This document shows, piece by piece, positions 46,009 to 55,999 of a DNA stretch of 64,000 bases. The stretch is from contig NC_011674.1 of the NCBI RefSeq assembly GCF_000150955.2, forward strand, positions 620,001-684,000, given 5' to 3'. The notes below the pieces were generated by a model. It did no database searches and was not told where the DNA came from. It was given only the letters and a program-made list of their open reading frames with translations. This stretch comes from Phaeodactylum tricornutum CCAP 1055/1 (Eukaryota > Bacillariophyta > Bacillariophyceae > Surirellales > Neidiaceae). The first letter of the stretch is position 1; every line of letters starts with the position of its first letter. Made by a program: the position numbers and the translations under genes.

Positions 46009-47202
46009 TCACTCTAATTTATCAAGCTTACCCTTCTTTTTCAGCTTGTTGTAATACTTTTGCTCGGCTGCACTCAGTTTTTTTATCTCTTGTTCCTCGT
46101 TCCATTCGACAAGGTTTTCCAATATCCAAAGCTCTTTCTTAACCATGTCCTCGCGATCTTCGTCAGTAGCTGTTTCCCAGTAGACTGGGCCCACTGCACG
46201 TCTTGTCAAGACGAGTTGCTCGTCCTCGTTTAGCTCGTGCTTTTGCAAGCGTCTAATATAGTATTTCGTTTGCCAAAGAATTCCATGCGCAACTTTGTAC
46301 GGCATGCGGGCCAAAGAAACAATCAACAAATCTTTCCATGTAGGCTTATGAAATCCTCCACCAAAATCGTTCATGTCATTGACAAGCGCGGTAATTATTG
46401 GAACTACTGCCTCTTGCTCTTGCTGCTTTCGCTCTTTACCGGCTATCTTCTTTACCCCCTTCATCTTTGACTTTTTGGGAGTCGAAACTTTGCTCGTGAG
46501 CGCGTCTGGTTCCTTATAATCTTCGTTTTCTTTGGTATTCAATAAATCCAATGCCTTCTCTCGAAGTTGCTTGCTTTCCGGTGACCCGCCTTGACTAGGG
46601 GTCCAGTCCTCGACCGCAGCCTTGATGAGGCGATCTGCAATTAACTGCCATCGATGCTTCTGCGCAAACCAAGAGAAAACGTTGGCCACAACGAAAATGA
46701 TCAACACAACGAAGGCAGTATCGGTTTTGGGCGCATAACTCCAAAGAACTGAAGCACCATACTTGTCGAAGTACGCTTGTTGATTGTAGCGCAACTCATC
46801 GTATTCTTTACGTTGTACAATTGACGTGAGTACTTCATAGGCGCGAGCAATTTTTACGAAACGATTTTTTGCATCTTTGTGTTTACTCTTGTCGGGATGC
46901 CATTCACGCGAAAGCTGACGGTAACGCTTCGTGATTTCCTTGGTCGTCGGATGCTCTTTTCCGAACGATTCGTAGTCAAAGCCTAATATTTTGTAGCAGT
47001 CAAAATTGCCGCAAAAGATATTTTGAGGGTCGTAGTAAGACCCCCAGTCTTCGTTGCTCGCATCAAAATTGTTTTCTTTAGCAATTGACTCCTTTACAGA
47101 AGTCCCCTTGACGAAAGTTTCGTTTGACTCCGTCGAATCTTCGGTTTGTGCCATGCCTGCCATGACCAGACACAGTAAGTGGAACCAAGTCATTTTGTTC
47201 AT
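46009..47202 (-). CDS. DNAJC25: ER membrane J-protein, DNAJC25-like
   Basis: 397 residues from the ATG at 47202. A signal peptide (about 1-18) is followed by CGNFDCYKILGF and a J domain with HPD in LSREWHPDKSK, then AYEVLTSIVQRKEYDELRYN. A TM span follows (TAFVVLIIFVVANVFSWFA), then a highly charged region with KMKGVKKIAGK. The GGGFHKPTWKDLLIVSLARMP block aligns with the DNAJC25 IKGGYQKPQICDLLLF block. Later, KKELWILENLVEWNEEQE aligns with its FLKRELWIKEN block. Plausible partner of BiP at the ER membrane. Confidence 0.92.
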   Translation of the reverse strand: MNKMTWFHLLCLVMAGMAQTEDSTESNETFVKGTSVKESIAKENNFDASNEDWGSYYDPQNIFCGNFDCYKILGFDYESFGKEHPTTKEITKRYRQLSREWHPDKSKHKDAKNRFVKIARAYEVLTSIVQRKEYDELRYNQQAYFDKYGASVLWSYAPKTDTAFVVLIIFVVANVFSWFAQKHRWQLIADRLIKAAVEDWTPSQGGSPESKQLREKALDLLNTKENEDYKEPDALTSKVSTPKKSKMKGVKKIAGKERKQQEQEAVVPIITALVNDMNDFGGGFHKPTWKDLLIVSLARMPYKVAHGILWQTKYYIRRLQKHELNEDEQLVLTRRAVGPVYWETATDEDREDMVKKELWILENLVEWNEEQEIKKLSAAEQKYYNKLKKKGKLDKLE

Positions 47203-47543
47203 GATCCTGATGATCCAAGTCTTTGGCCGAGACAGATACGATGCGAAGCAAGCCGTACAACCGCAGCAAAATCCAGAGCTATCCGATTCGTGTTACTGTT
47301 TTGCAAGACAATTCCTACGTAACAGTTAATCCCGGTGGTGCTGCTTTTATAGGAAGGGGCATAAAGATGCGGCAGCGTTTTGCAAGGCGTCCGGGGATGG
47401 TGGATGCGTGCAGGGGAAGCGAGATGGTTGGCTTTGACTTGTGGACCGTTGAGGAGGCCGTTTTGTGAAGAGAGCGTCCGTGCTTCAGGCCGAAATAGGT
47501 GGGTTTGACATGACTACGCGACAGAACCTATTTAGGAAGGGAC
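47203..47543. other. Divergent intergenic region
   Basis: 341 bp between the DNAJC25-like gene and the amidotransferase gene, likely a shared promoter. Confidence 0.5.
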
Positions 47544-48608
47544 ATGGATCTATCGTCCCGATCTCACCCAGACGAACTTCTCATTTTTCCAGCAGAAAAT
47601 CCAGAATCCACCTTACCGTTCCATACATGCCAACAAAATGATGGGAATGAAGACTCCATGAGGAAAAACATGAGAGAAGACGTGACGAATTGGAATGAGC
47701 CTCCTCCTGAGGATCCCACCTTTCTAGAAAGAATTGTAGGGGATTCCACGGCGGACGATGTACGCTGCCTGAGGTTTGCGATGCTTGGTTGCGAACCGAA
47801 TGTACCTTACGGCCCCATCGACCATACGGCACAACTGTTCATGGATCTCTTCTCAAAAGCTGCGTTGGCAACGCGACCCAAAAGTTGCTGGCGTATTGCA
47901 GTTAAAACTTTTGATGTTCAAAAGTTTCAGTATCCAAAAGATCAAGAGGAATGGGATTCCTTCGACGGCGTTTGGATTCCTGGTTCGTTTGCTTCAGCAT
48001 ACGACAGAAAGGACTGGATCGACCAATTGTGTGAAACAATTCAGCAAGAAATTGTTTCCCGGGAGAGGAAAACGTTGGGCATTTGTTTTGGGCACCAAAT
48101 TCTGGCTCACTCATTTCCTGACGGGACAGCCACCCCGGTACCAACGGGTGCCAGAGCTGGACGATACGTCATGTCGACCACGCCCGAAGGATGGAGCATG
48201 TTGGGTGGAAAAGACTCTTTCGATTTATACTTTACGCATGGTGATATGGTAGAAAAGCTTCCCTCCAATGCCGTATCGTTGGGAGGGAGCGAGGCCATTC
48301 CCATTCAGGCAGCTGCGTATTTCCGCAAGAACGAGCAGTCATCGCTTGAAACTTTAGCGCCCGCCAGTCCATATGCCATTTCGTTTCAGGCACACCCAGA
48401 GTTTTCTACCTCGAAAGATCTGGGAGTTTATCGCACGTTGGAACTAATCATGGACGCCATGCAGCAGCGGGGTTCTTTGACTATGGACGAGAGACTAGCA
48501 GCAGGAGAAGATGCTCACAAATCCTATCAGGCAGTGCAAGAAGACAACGTGCAAATCATGGTATCGGTGGGGAAGTTGCTTGGATGGCTACCACCGGATG
48601 AATCCTGA
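47544..48608 (+). CDS. Class I glutamine amidotransferase-like protein
   Basis: 354 residues in one exon from the ATG at 47544. The domain is a class I (triad) glutamine amidotransferase: WDSFDGVWIPGSFASAYD, nucleophile Cys in TLGICFGHQILAHSF (C181), and the His of the triad in ISFQAHPEFST. This resembles stand-alone GMP-synthase-type (GATase1) proteins seen in fungi and plants, where the partner synthase or the nitrogen acceptor is unknown. The first ~60 residues are polar with no known domain. Confidence 0.88.
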   Translation: MDLSSRSHPDELLIFPAENPESTLPFHTCQQNDGNEDSMRKNMREDVTNWNEPPPEDPTFLERIVGDSTADDVRCLRFAMLGCEPNVPYGPIDHTAQLFMDLFSKAALATRPKSCWRIAVKTFDVQKFQYPKDQEEWDSFDGVWIPGSFASAYDRKDWIDQLCETIQQEIVSRERKTLGICFGHQILAHSFPDGTATPVPTGARAGRYVMSTTPEGWSMLGGKDSFDLYFTHGDMVEKLPSNAVSLGGSEAIPIQAAAYFRKNEQSSLETLAPASPYAISFQAHPEFSTSKDLGVYRTLELIMDAMQQRGSLTMDERLAAGEDAHKSYQAVQEDNVQIMVSVGKLLGWLPPDES

Positions 48609-48945
48609 GGAAATAAATAGTCAAACGCTATTAGTTTCGGTATTGACTGTGACCATCGGCAACTACCAATCCCGAACAAAACTGCAAACGTAACCCTCGT
48701 TTCAATTATGTAGTCAGGGCTCGTCGGGGAGAAAACAATTTCTTCACTGTTACGGGTTGGGTACGTCAGCTGGAGTGACTACGAGGAAAACTAAAAACGC
48801 TTCTGCTGATGCAGTAAATCCATCTCCGTACGATACACCCTGATGGAGAATTATAACTTATCGTGATTTTCTTAGCAGTCTGCTCATCTTATCAACCACG
48901 ATCAGAAGTGCCGGCTGGTCGGCAGATTTGGAAGCGAAGAGTAAA
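48609..48945. other. Intergenic region upstream of the PPR gene
   Basis: 337 bp with a GACTGTGA octamer at 48645-48652. No gene. Confidence 0.5.
48645..48652 (+). promoter_or_regulatory. GACTGTGA octamer upstream of the PPR gene
   Basis: About 294 bp upstream of the PPR gene ATG. Confidence 0.25.
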
Positions 48946-51546
48946 ATGACGCAACTGATAGCTTCCGATACAGTGGCGGAAGGGGACACTTTCGTGTGTC
49001 GACGACGACGGCTTCGTCAGAGTTACTCCTCCTCTGGCAGCGCATCGGCCGCAATAGGACCCATAGTAGCAATACTGCTGCTTCTGTCTCATCAGGGAGA
49101 AGCCTTTTTGCACTCGCAAGAAAGCTGTCTTCGCCGGGTCTCCCCGCGCTACATGGTGAGCTCTTCCCAAAGAATACGAAGCAACAAATCCGTCGTCTTG
49201 AGGAATCGTCTACAGGCGACGTCAATCGACTACGAGGATGGCAGCCAAAGCCGGCTTATACCAGAAGATGTGTCGGATATGCAAGCACTACGCCAGAAGA
49301 TATGGGATCTCGAGCAACAAACCCATATGCTAATAAAGGCGAACGACTTGCAAGGTGCCTTGGAGGGAATACAAAGACTACTGGAAGTCATCCGCGTTTC
49401 TTCTGCCAATGCTGCGACGGCCAGTGATAATACGATGATGCGCTCTATGAGTCAATGCCTGGACCGAAGCGTTCAAACTTTCGCCGCCAGGACATTTAAT
49501 GTAAAAATGGAATCACCATCCCGAGCACGAAAGCATGTCATGATGGGCGTCGAGGCTTTACAACTTCAGCTTTCGTCGCAGTTCCTGTCGGAACCGTACA
49601 ACTTGCTGCCCAAGATGACCTTTTTGAATGCCTTAAAGGCACTCACACAACTAATTGAGGTGGGACGAGGTGAACAGCACGACCCACTTCTTTCAAACAT
49701 GTCCGCAGCTGCCTTTAGGATTTTGCAACGTCTGGTAACCGGTGTGGGCATTCGGAACAAATCTTCCCCTTTGGTGGTATACGAAAAGGATTTTTGCATG
49801 GTTCTCAACGCCTTCACCGAGTCAGGAAGGATGGACATGGCGCATCGGATTATTGCTTTGCAAGAGCGGACCGAGCATGCGCCGCCACTATCGCCAGTGG
49901 CCTTTTCGATTCTACTTAAAGGATACGGTAGATTGAAGGATTTGCAGCAGGTAGAGATGGTCCTCCAACATTCCGAAAGAAGCAAAATTACTCCGGATAC
50001 GGTCATGTTCAATAGCCTGATTGATGCGTACGTCAACTGCAACGCTATCGACAAGGCCCGTGGCGTATTTGATCGAATGCAACGTCCACAGGATATGCTC
50101 AAGGACGCAATTGCCACATCCTTTACTTGTCCACCTCCAAACAAGAGAACTTACAATACCATGCTCAAAGGCTATGCTAACTTGGGTATGCTCGGTGCGG
50201 CATTAGAACTGTGTGAACAAATGCGGAGGCGGCGCATGTGTGACGCTGTGACCACCAACACTTTGGTCCACGCAGCGGTAGTAGCGGGTGACTTTGGTAT
50301 GGCCGAACGCGTCTTGTCGGAACAGACTGAACGACAACCTAAAGAAGCAGGCTCACAGCATCCAAATGTGGAAGCTTATACAGAGCTACTGGACGCATAT
50401 GCGAAGTCTGAGCAACTAGATAAAGCAGTTTCAATCCTTCCACTCATGCAGTCCCGTGGAGTAGAAGCGAATGAGTATACTTACACGTGCTTGATTGCAG
50501 GCTTTGGACGGGCCAAGCGTATGGAAGAAGCAAAGAAAATGATGGCTTACATGAGAAAGATTGGAATGCAACCTAGCGTCATCACGTACAATGCACTCAT
50601 TTCAGCTGTGTTGGAGCTGGAAGCCTCTAACGATGACTTGGATAGATGGGTTGATCTTGGGCTGAAAATATTACGCGAGATGATTCACGCACAAGTTCGT
50701 CCCAATGCCGTGACGGTATCTGCGTTGGTGGAAGCTCTTGGTCGCTGTGACGAGCCTCGTGTCAAAGAAGCATGTACGCTTGTGAGCAAGCTCGAGAAAG
50801 AGAGAATCATTTCGAAAGGAACTCCCCGTGTGGTGACTGCACTTGTTCAGACTTGCGGTGTGGGCGGAGATATCAAGGCATCTCTGGAGGCATTTAGAAC
50901 GCTGAGAAAACCAGACACAATTGCAGTGAATGCGTTTCTTGATGCATGCTACCGTTGTTGTCAGGATCGGTTAGCTTTGGAGACGTTCAAATACTACTTT
51001 CACAAACGAAACGGCCAAGCTAAATTAAAGCCTGATGTAGTTTCTTTCTCGACGCTGATATCTGCACTCCTGAAAAAGAACACAAGCGACAGTCGGGGAA
51101 GCGCACTGCATTTATACAATGAAATGCAATTGAAGGCTTTGATAAAACCTGACAATGCTCTCGTCGACATAGTCTTGAAAGCTTTGCTGAAAACGGCACA
51201 AACAAACTGGCTTACTGACAGTGACGTTCGATTCGTTGCCAATGTCCTTCGAGACGCCGAAAACTTAGGATGGGCGGATGGCCAGCTTTATCGTCGAAAG
51301 CGCGCTGTCCGGGCTGTGCTCGCCGATCGGTTGCGGGAAACGTTTAATCAGGACGACGATCTCTACAGATTAGTTTCTCCGGATGTTGGAGTCGATGAGT
51401 TATTTCAGAAGCACGGGTGGAATCAGGTGGACTCCGGATTTCGATTATGGGGGAGAAACAATGACGTGGCCGATGGAGAAGGAGTCGACAAGTTCCTTCA
51501 GTCCAAAGGCTGGAATAACGTCGATTCAGGATTCCGAATATTCTAA
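48946..51546 (+). CDS. Plastid-type pentatricopeptide repeat (PPR) protein
   Basis: 866 residues in one exon from the ATG at 48946 (six upstream codons lack ATG). A hydrophobic segment (AAIGPIVAILLLLSHQ) ends in GEAF-LHSQ, a diatom plastid-import motif, so plastid RNA processing or stability is the likely job. The body contains around ten PPR motifs, for example SPVAFSILLKGYGRLKDLQQ, DTVMFNSLIDAYVNCNAIDK, NKRTYNTMLKGYANLGMLGA, NVEAYTELLDAYAKSEQLDK, NEYTYTCLIAGFGRAKRMEE and SVITYNALISAVLELEAS. After a degenerate C-terminal region, the last 50 residues hold a short tandem repeat (GWNQVDSGFRLW and GWNNVDSGFRIF). Confidence 0.92.
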   Translation: MTQLIASDTVAEGDTFVCRRRRLRQSYSSSGSASAAIGPIVAILLLLSHQGEAFLHSQESCLRRVSPRYMVSSSQRIRSNKSVVLRNRLQATSIDYEDGSQSRLIPEDVSDMQALRQKIWDLEQQTHMLIKANDLQGALEGIQRLLEVIRVSSANAATASDNTMMRSMSQCLDRSVQTFAARTFNVKMESPSRARKHVMMGVEALQLQLSSQFLSEPYNLLPKMTFLNALKALTQLIEVGRGEQHDPLLSNMSAAAFRILQRLVTGVGIRNKSSPLVVYEKDFCMVLNAFTESGRMDMAHRIIALQERTEHAPPLSPVAFSILLKGYGRLKDLQQVEMVLQHSERSKITPDTVMFNSLIDAYVNCNAIDKARGVFDRMQRPQDMLKDAIATSFTCPPPNKRTYNTMLKGYANLGMLGAALELCEQMRRRRMCDAVTTNTLVHAAVVAGDFGMAERVLSEQTERQPKEAGSQHPNVEAYTELLDAYAKSEQLDKAVSILPLMQSRGVEANEYTYTCLIAGFGRAKRMEEAKKMMAYMRKIGMQPSVITYNALISAVLELEASNDDLDRWVDLGLKILREMIHAQVRPNAVTVSALVEALGRCDEPRVKEACTLVSKLEKERIISKGTPRVVTALVQTCGVGGDIKASLEAFRTLRKPDTIAVNAFLDACYRCCQDRLALETFKYYFHKRNGQAKLKPDVVSFSTLISALLKKNTSDSRGSALHLYNEMQLKALIKPDNALVDIVLKALLKTAQTNWLTDSDVRFVANVLRDAENLGWADGQLYRRKRAVRAVLADRLRETFNQDDDLYRLVSPDVGVDELFQKHGWNQVDSGFRLWGRNNDVADGEGVDKFLQSKGWNNVDSGFRIF

Positions 51547-51811
51547 TGTTGTTTTGAAAAAAATGTAAATATGCTATCTACAGTTACTTGGATCGTGTAT
51601 TGCTGAAGAAAAGAGGAACACATTGATTAACCGTGTGCTTTGTGCTAGCACACCAATGTTAACCAGCATTTGCCGCAGAAGAGCCTGGTTTTTCTGCATT
51701 GGAGCTGGAATGCATGTGGTCAGCCTGTAGGTTGTTCGCATTTCAATAAACATCCAAGTAATCACTCTGTGATTACGGCAACGTAAGTCGCTCACTGTCC
51801 AAAAAATGACT

Positions 51812-51819
51812 GACTGTGA
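51812..51819 (+). promoter_or_regulatory. GACTGTGA octamer, first copy
   Basis: Embedded in TGACTGACTGTGACT, 318 bp before the next gene's start. Confidence 0.3.
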
Positions 51820-51993
51820 CTACCAGAATCAAACTCCTTAGATGTGTATCAAATCGCGACGTAAATCACAAAGGCTGTGTTCGAGCCTATGTTCCTACGC
51901 TTAAGAAGAATTTCAATCCCACAAAGTATCGCCTACCAGTTTCCTTCTAGTAGACCGGCGTTGAATCGTGGGTGAAAAAGATTGTGGTTCGTT

Positions 51994-52001
51994 TCACAGT
52001 C
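51994..52001 (-). promoter_or_regulatory. TCACAGTC octamer, second copy
   Basis: About 136 bp before the ATG at 52137, complementary in orientation to the copy at 51812. Confidence 0.3.
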
Positions 52002-52136
52002 AACTTTTCCGCTCAGTAAACGAAGGGACGAGACACGCAAAATTGCACAAACTCGAACACCGTCGCCTCCAACTGCCGGCTTTGACAGATCAATACATTC
52101 GTGTTTGAGGGGCTTTGTATTCATATCAGCTCTGAC

Positions 52137-52679
52137 ATGAGTCTTGAAGAATCATCGACGATGCCTGAAGAGAACGATGTCCTTTTAGGGCGCGGGGGAG
52201 CAACAAATAACCATTATGGCAACTGTGCATACCGTTCAATCGTGGCTGGTTATCGAACAGAATACCTCGCTGCACGGAAAAAGGACAAGGTTGTCATTGC
52301 CCGGAAGATTGTAGAACTCGTTCATCGAAACGGAGGAAGATTTTTGGCCCGAGATGATGTGTCTGATGCTTGGACAGAAGCTCCCGACAAAAGGGCCGTC
52401 TCAAAGACATCTCAAACGCTTCGGGAAGGTTTGGATGTCCGCAACAATGTGATTCGGACGAAGAAAAGTGTTCGCCATAGCTCAGATTTTGTTGGGTCAG
52501 ACGAGGGCAGCCGAAAGCGAGCAAAGATTTCATCTGGGAAGTTATCTCCCGCCATTGTGAGTCTTTCGGGTGAAAACGCCAGGGATATGCCTGATCTTCA
52601 CGAGGAAGTTGAGACAATGTTACGCTACCAACCTTCTCCTATTGATCGGTCCCATATGAAGAATGTATGCGAAATATGA
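52137..52679 (+). CDS. DUF6824-like protein, short form
   Basis: 180 residues from the ATG at 52137. The whole N-terminal half is one domain: NDVLLGRGGATNNHYGNCAY, LAARKKDKVVIARKIVELVH, GGRFLARDD, KTSQTLREGLDVR. The same domain, with the same order of blocks, ends the visible part of the gene at 62373. This domain is abundant in diatoms and other stramenopiles and is of unknown function. The C-terminal half is polar with a short basic run (SRKRAKIS), perhaps a nuclear signal. A DNA- or regulatory-protein role is suspected but not shown. Confidence 0.8.
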   Translation: MSLEESSTMPEENDVLLGRGGATNNHYGNCAYRSIVAGYRTEYLAARKKDKVVIARKIVELVHRNGGRFLARDDVSDAWTEAPDKRAVSKTSQTLREGLDVRNNVIRTKKSVRHSSDFVGSDEGSRKRAKISSGKLSPAIVSLSGENARDMPDLHEEVETMLRYQPSPIDRSHMKNVCEI

Positions 52680-53251
52680 AAACAAACTTGAATGGCACAA
52701 CGGCTCCAAACTATTCTAATGCATCCATAAAGACTTATTTAAACATGAAAGGGAGTACCTGTTTAAAAAGCATATTCGAAGGCATTCGTTGTGGTTGCTT
52801 GCTTTAGTGGGCTGGTGATTGATATCTTTTGCCCTCCCAAACATTGTTGCTCCACCCTGGCTTGAAGGACGTTGGCATTCTGTTTCCAAGCATATTTACG
52901 GTAGTGCGTACCAGGCAAATCCGCGTGGACTGCTGTAGCATGACGAAATACACGCTTTTTCATTCGTTATGGCTACTGATACACAATGGTGCTCTTCACA
53001 AAACTTTTCTTCGTACGAGTTTTTGTCTACGTACCTTTCAACGAGTAACACAGTACAGTGCAACGTTGCTACTCCCCAAAAGTTTTTGCGATTCTACAGA
53101 AATAAGATGTAATTGGCAAGCTATTCGCAAGCAAATCCAGTTGTCTTTCATCATAGTATATGTGCAATGACTAAACAGCTTACTCCATAGAAGGATGAAC
53201 TACATGTGTCGAATATGTAAAGGAACGGATCGGGTGCGAAAGCTTTCATTT
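52680..53251. other. Convergent intergenic region, no gene seen
   Basis: 572 bp between the DUF6824-like gene and the epimerase gene. One 113-codon frame has no coding character. Confidence 0.5.
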
Positions 53252-54478
53252 TCAGAACTGCTTCAGCTCGACCATTGAAGGCGCTCGACCCATTCCGTTG
53301 GCCTGTAATTCTGGACAGACTTCCAGTTCGCGCGTGGCGTAGGCCTTTTGGTACCAGTGCGCAGTACGGCGAATACCTTCTTCGAAGGAAATCTTGGACT
53401 TGTATCCCAAAAGTCGGTCGGCCTTGGAAACATCGGCGCAGGTGTAGGGCACGTCACCAGGTTGATCCGGCATGACACGAATAACTGCCTTGCGATCAGT
53501 GTGCTTTTGAACCAAGTCGATGAATTCCTTTAGGGAGGTTCCGCTACCTTTTCCCAGGTTGAAGACTTCGTACTTGTGGGGACGGTCGATTGCACGGACC
53601 ACACCGTCAACAATATCCGAAATGTAGGTGTAATCGCGTGAAGAGGAGCCGTCTCCAAACTGCTGAATCTCGACACCGCGACTGACCCGATCAATAAACT
53701 TAAAGGGCGCCATATCGGGGCGACCACGGGGTCCATACACGGTGAAGAAGCGCAACGCCGAGATGTTCAACTGGTAGAGATGATGATAGGTGTACGCCAA
53801 AAGTTCGCAAGCTTTTTTGCTGGCGGCGTACGGTGAGACCGGATTGTCCACGACTTCCTCCTCGGAAAAGAAGGTAGACTTGGAACCCCCGTAGACCGAA
53901 GAACTCGAGGCAAACACGAAATTCTTCACGTTGAACTTGGCCGACAATTCCATCAAATGCGTGGTACCCTTGATGTTGCTGTGTATGTACACGTACGGAT
54001 CCTGAATGGAGGGGCGTACACCGGCACGAGCCGCCATATGACACACCCATTGGGGTCGTTCGTCTTGAAAAATCTGCTCCATCAGGGCTTCGTCGCAGAT
54101 ATCACCATGGTATATTTTGAGACGTTTTTCGTCGGTATAAGCCTGGCGCAATAATTCCAGATTGGCCTGCTTGATACGGATATCGTAGTAGTCGTTCATT
54201 TCGTCGATAATCACGACGTCGTCTCCACGCGCCAACAGATATTCGGCCACGTGACTTCCGATAAAACCGGCACCTCCCGTCACCAGGACCTTTTTGTAGT
54301 CGACGTGAGGAGGAACCGTTGTAGTGGATGCGCCATCAATCTCCGTCAAGTCCATTGACGTATGGTTGCGGGACATGGAGTGCGACGACGATTCCGATGG
54401 CGAAGAGCTCGACTGGGAGGTTGCATCATCGTCAGATGCCTGCAGTGCCGGCATGCTGGCAGCATGATTGAGTTTCAT
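53252..54478 (-). CDS. UDP-glucuronate 4-epimerase (SDR family)
   Basis: 408 residues from the ATG at 54478. The first ~60 are Ser-rich and probably cytosolic. Then comes a full extended SDR domain: VLVTGGAGFIGSHVAEYLL (NAD loop, about 65-82), HMAARAGVRPSIQDP (typical of glucuronate epimerases), FASSSSVYGGSK, YAASKKACE (catalytic Tyr217 and Lys221), RFFTVYGPRGRPDMAPFKF and RDYTYISDIVDGVVRAID. This matches UDP-glucuronate/UDP-galacturonate 4-epimerase, which supplies sugars to cell-wall polysaccharides. Plant homologues are Golgi type II proteins; here no TM helix is seen, so a cytosolic form is likely. Confidence 0.93.
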   Translation of the reverse strand: MKLNHAASMPALQASDDDATSQSSSSPSESSSHSMSRNHTSMDLTEIDGASTTTVPPHVDYKKVLVTGGAGFIGSHVAEYLLARGDDVVIIDEMNDYYDIRIKQANLELLRQAYTDEKRLKIYHGDICDEALMEQIFQDERPQWVCHMAARAGVRPSIQDPYVYIHSNIKGTTHLMELSAKFNVKNFVFASSSSVYGGSKSTFFSEEEVVDNPVSPYAASKKACELLAYTYHHLYQLNISALRFFTVYGPRGRPDMAPFKFIDRVSRGVEIQQFGDGSSSRDYTYISDIVDGVVRAIDRPHKYEVFNLGKGSGTSLKEFIDLVQKHTDRKAVIRVMPDQPGDVPYTCADVSKADRLLGYKSKISFEEGIRRTAHWYQKAYATRELEVCPELQANGMGRAPSMVELKQF

Positions 54479-54524
54479 GACTAAAATGGTATATTGTTCT
54501 TGTGGTGTTTGCTTGCGTCTGAGT

Positions 54525-54534
54525 CTTTATAAAG
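54525..54534 (-). promoter_or_regulatory. TATA-like box, CTTTATAAAG
   Basis: Palindromic TATA motif about 47-56 bp upstream of the epimerase ATG, a plausible core promoter distance. Confidence 0.4.
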
Positions 54535-55903
54535 CCTTGGTTCCTCCTGTGATGTGAAAAAATCAAAGTTGCGTCAGGAAACAGTGGACCACACGAAAAC
54601 ACCGGACCCATCCGCCGAATCGTCGGAACAATGATGACGACGCACGACGACGAGCAACGAACGAATGAGACGTCCACAACGTCGCGCTCCGCCGAACAGT
54701 GCTACCGAGTCTTCCTTCCATCATCCCTGCATGTGCATCCGTATCCACGGGATCAAACTCTCCCGTTCTCGTCAAGATTCGTGCTATTCGAGTTCCGGCG
54801 AATCCCCGTTGAAACCCCAAAGCTCGCGTACGTCGTGGAACCCTATTCACGACCTCGAAAACCCGTAGAAAAATGCGTAGAATTGCGTACTGGAACAGGT
54901 TTGCACCACGCAATTTCGTCCATCAACCATGATACGACAATTCCGTTCGGGATGCCTCGCTCCAACCGCTTACCTTTGACGCAAGATTGACGAAAGTTGG
55001 CGTGTGGAAACGTTGTGACGGTGTTTGGGGGTAGTAAAAGTCCTCGTGAACTAAATTCAAGAGGAATGGCGATGAATCTGGACGATTGCTTTTACTTGTG
55101 TTGCGAGTGGGAATAATGTGAAGCAAAGTAATGGGGACCCAAAAAAACGTAACACGAAACGACAAGTACTTGTACGGACGGACGAGGAGCAAATTGTGAA
55201 CCAGTGGAGCGTACGCAGTAGCGTGGGCAGGGCTGGGCGGGGCAGTCAGCAAGAAGGCCCAACGTTTTTCCGATTGTCGTACGACCGGGAGATTCCTGAA
55301 TGTTCTTTCCGAGTGCGTTGCTGGGTTCGACGCGAGCTGCGTCATCTTCCAATCGCCTGGGCTGTACCAATGACAATGCAGGTATTTCGTTTACTTCGTA
55401 CTTGATTGGTGTAAATTGACGCACCGAAGTAGACAACGCCACGTTGTGTTGAGACATTTCCGAACCTACACTTCTCGTCTCGTGGAGTGAATGACTCAGT
55501 GCACGGGCAGCGCAGGGACGATAGCTGACGTATGCACGACCCTCTCTCGGAACGATTCCACCCAAGCCCTGACGCGTAATTTCTGGTCATGGCGGAAAGA
55601 CAGACGCAACAACGAGGTTCGAGGTCCTGAATTGAACGAACCTTGCCGAAATTGGGAAAGGGATTCGGAACTCCATTGGGTCATTCCCCGATTGATGAAT
55701 GTTAGGTAATGGGCTTGTGATGGCTTGCGCGAAGATTTCGCGCGATTTTTGGTCCTTGCGAATCCATCTGTTTCTCCGGGTATGTAACGGCAATCCCACC
55801 CACAACCAACCGATGCCGGGACAAATCCCAAGGCCGTGGTGTTTCTCGCACGGTAGTAGCAGCCCCAGCCGCAGCCGCAGTTACGAAACACTACACCGAA
55901 GCA

Positions 55904-55909
55904 TATAAA
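55904..55909 (+). promoter_or_regulatory. TATA-like box, TATAAA
   Basis: Lies about 91-96 bp upstream of the RRM gene ATG at 56000. The spacing leaves ample 5'UTR, and the region downstream is A-rich and free of ATG. Confidence 0.4.
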
Positions 55910-55999
55910 CACTCGGTGTGATCCGTTTTCAACAACAGATCCAACAACAATAGCAGTCGTACTTACAGTAGTACAACACTATCCCTCTCTCTCAAAACC

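Larger units (their letters stand above)
51547..52136. other. Intergenic region with two octamer copies
   Basis: 590 bp between the PPR gene and the DUF6824-like gene. Contains GACTGTGA at 51812-51819 and its complement TCACAGTC at 51994-52001. Confidence 0.5.
54479..55999. other. Divergent intergenic region, GC-rich, no firm gene
   Basis: 1.5 kb between the epimerase and RRM genes. Holds TATA-like boxes near each end (54525 and 55904). Many overlapping frames of 60-157 codons occur on both strands, none with a domain or ATG-context I trust. Confidence 0.45.

Noticed and set aside
55496-55912. 138-codon minus-strand frame upstream of the RRM gene
   Set aside because: It covers the TATA-like box and probable promoter of the RRM gene and has no recognisable domain.
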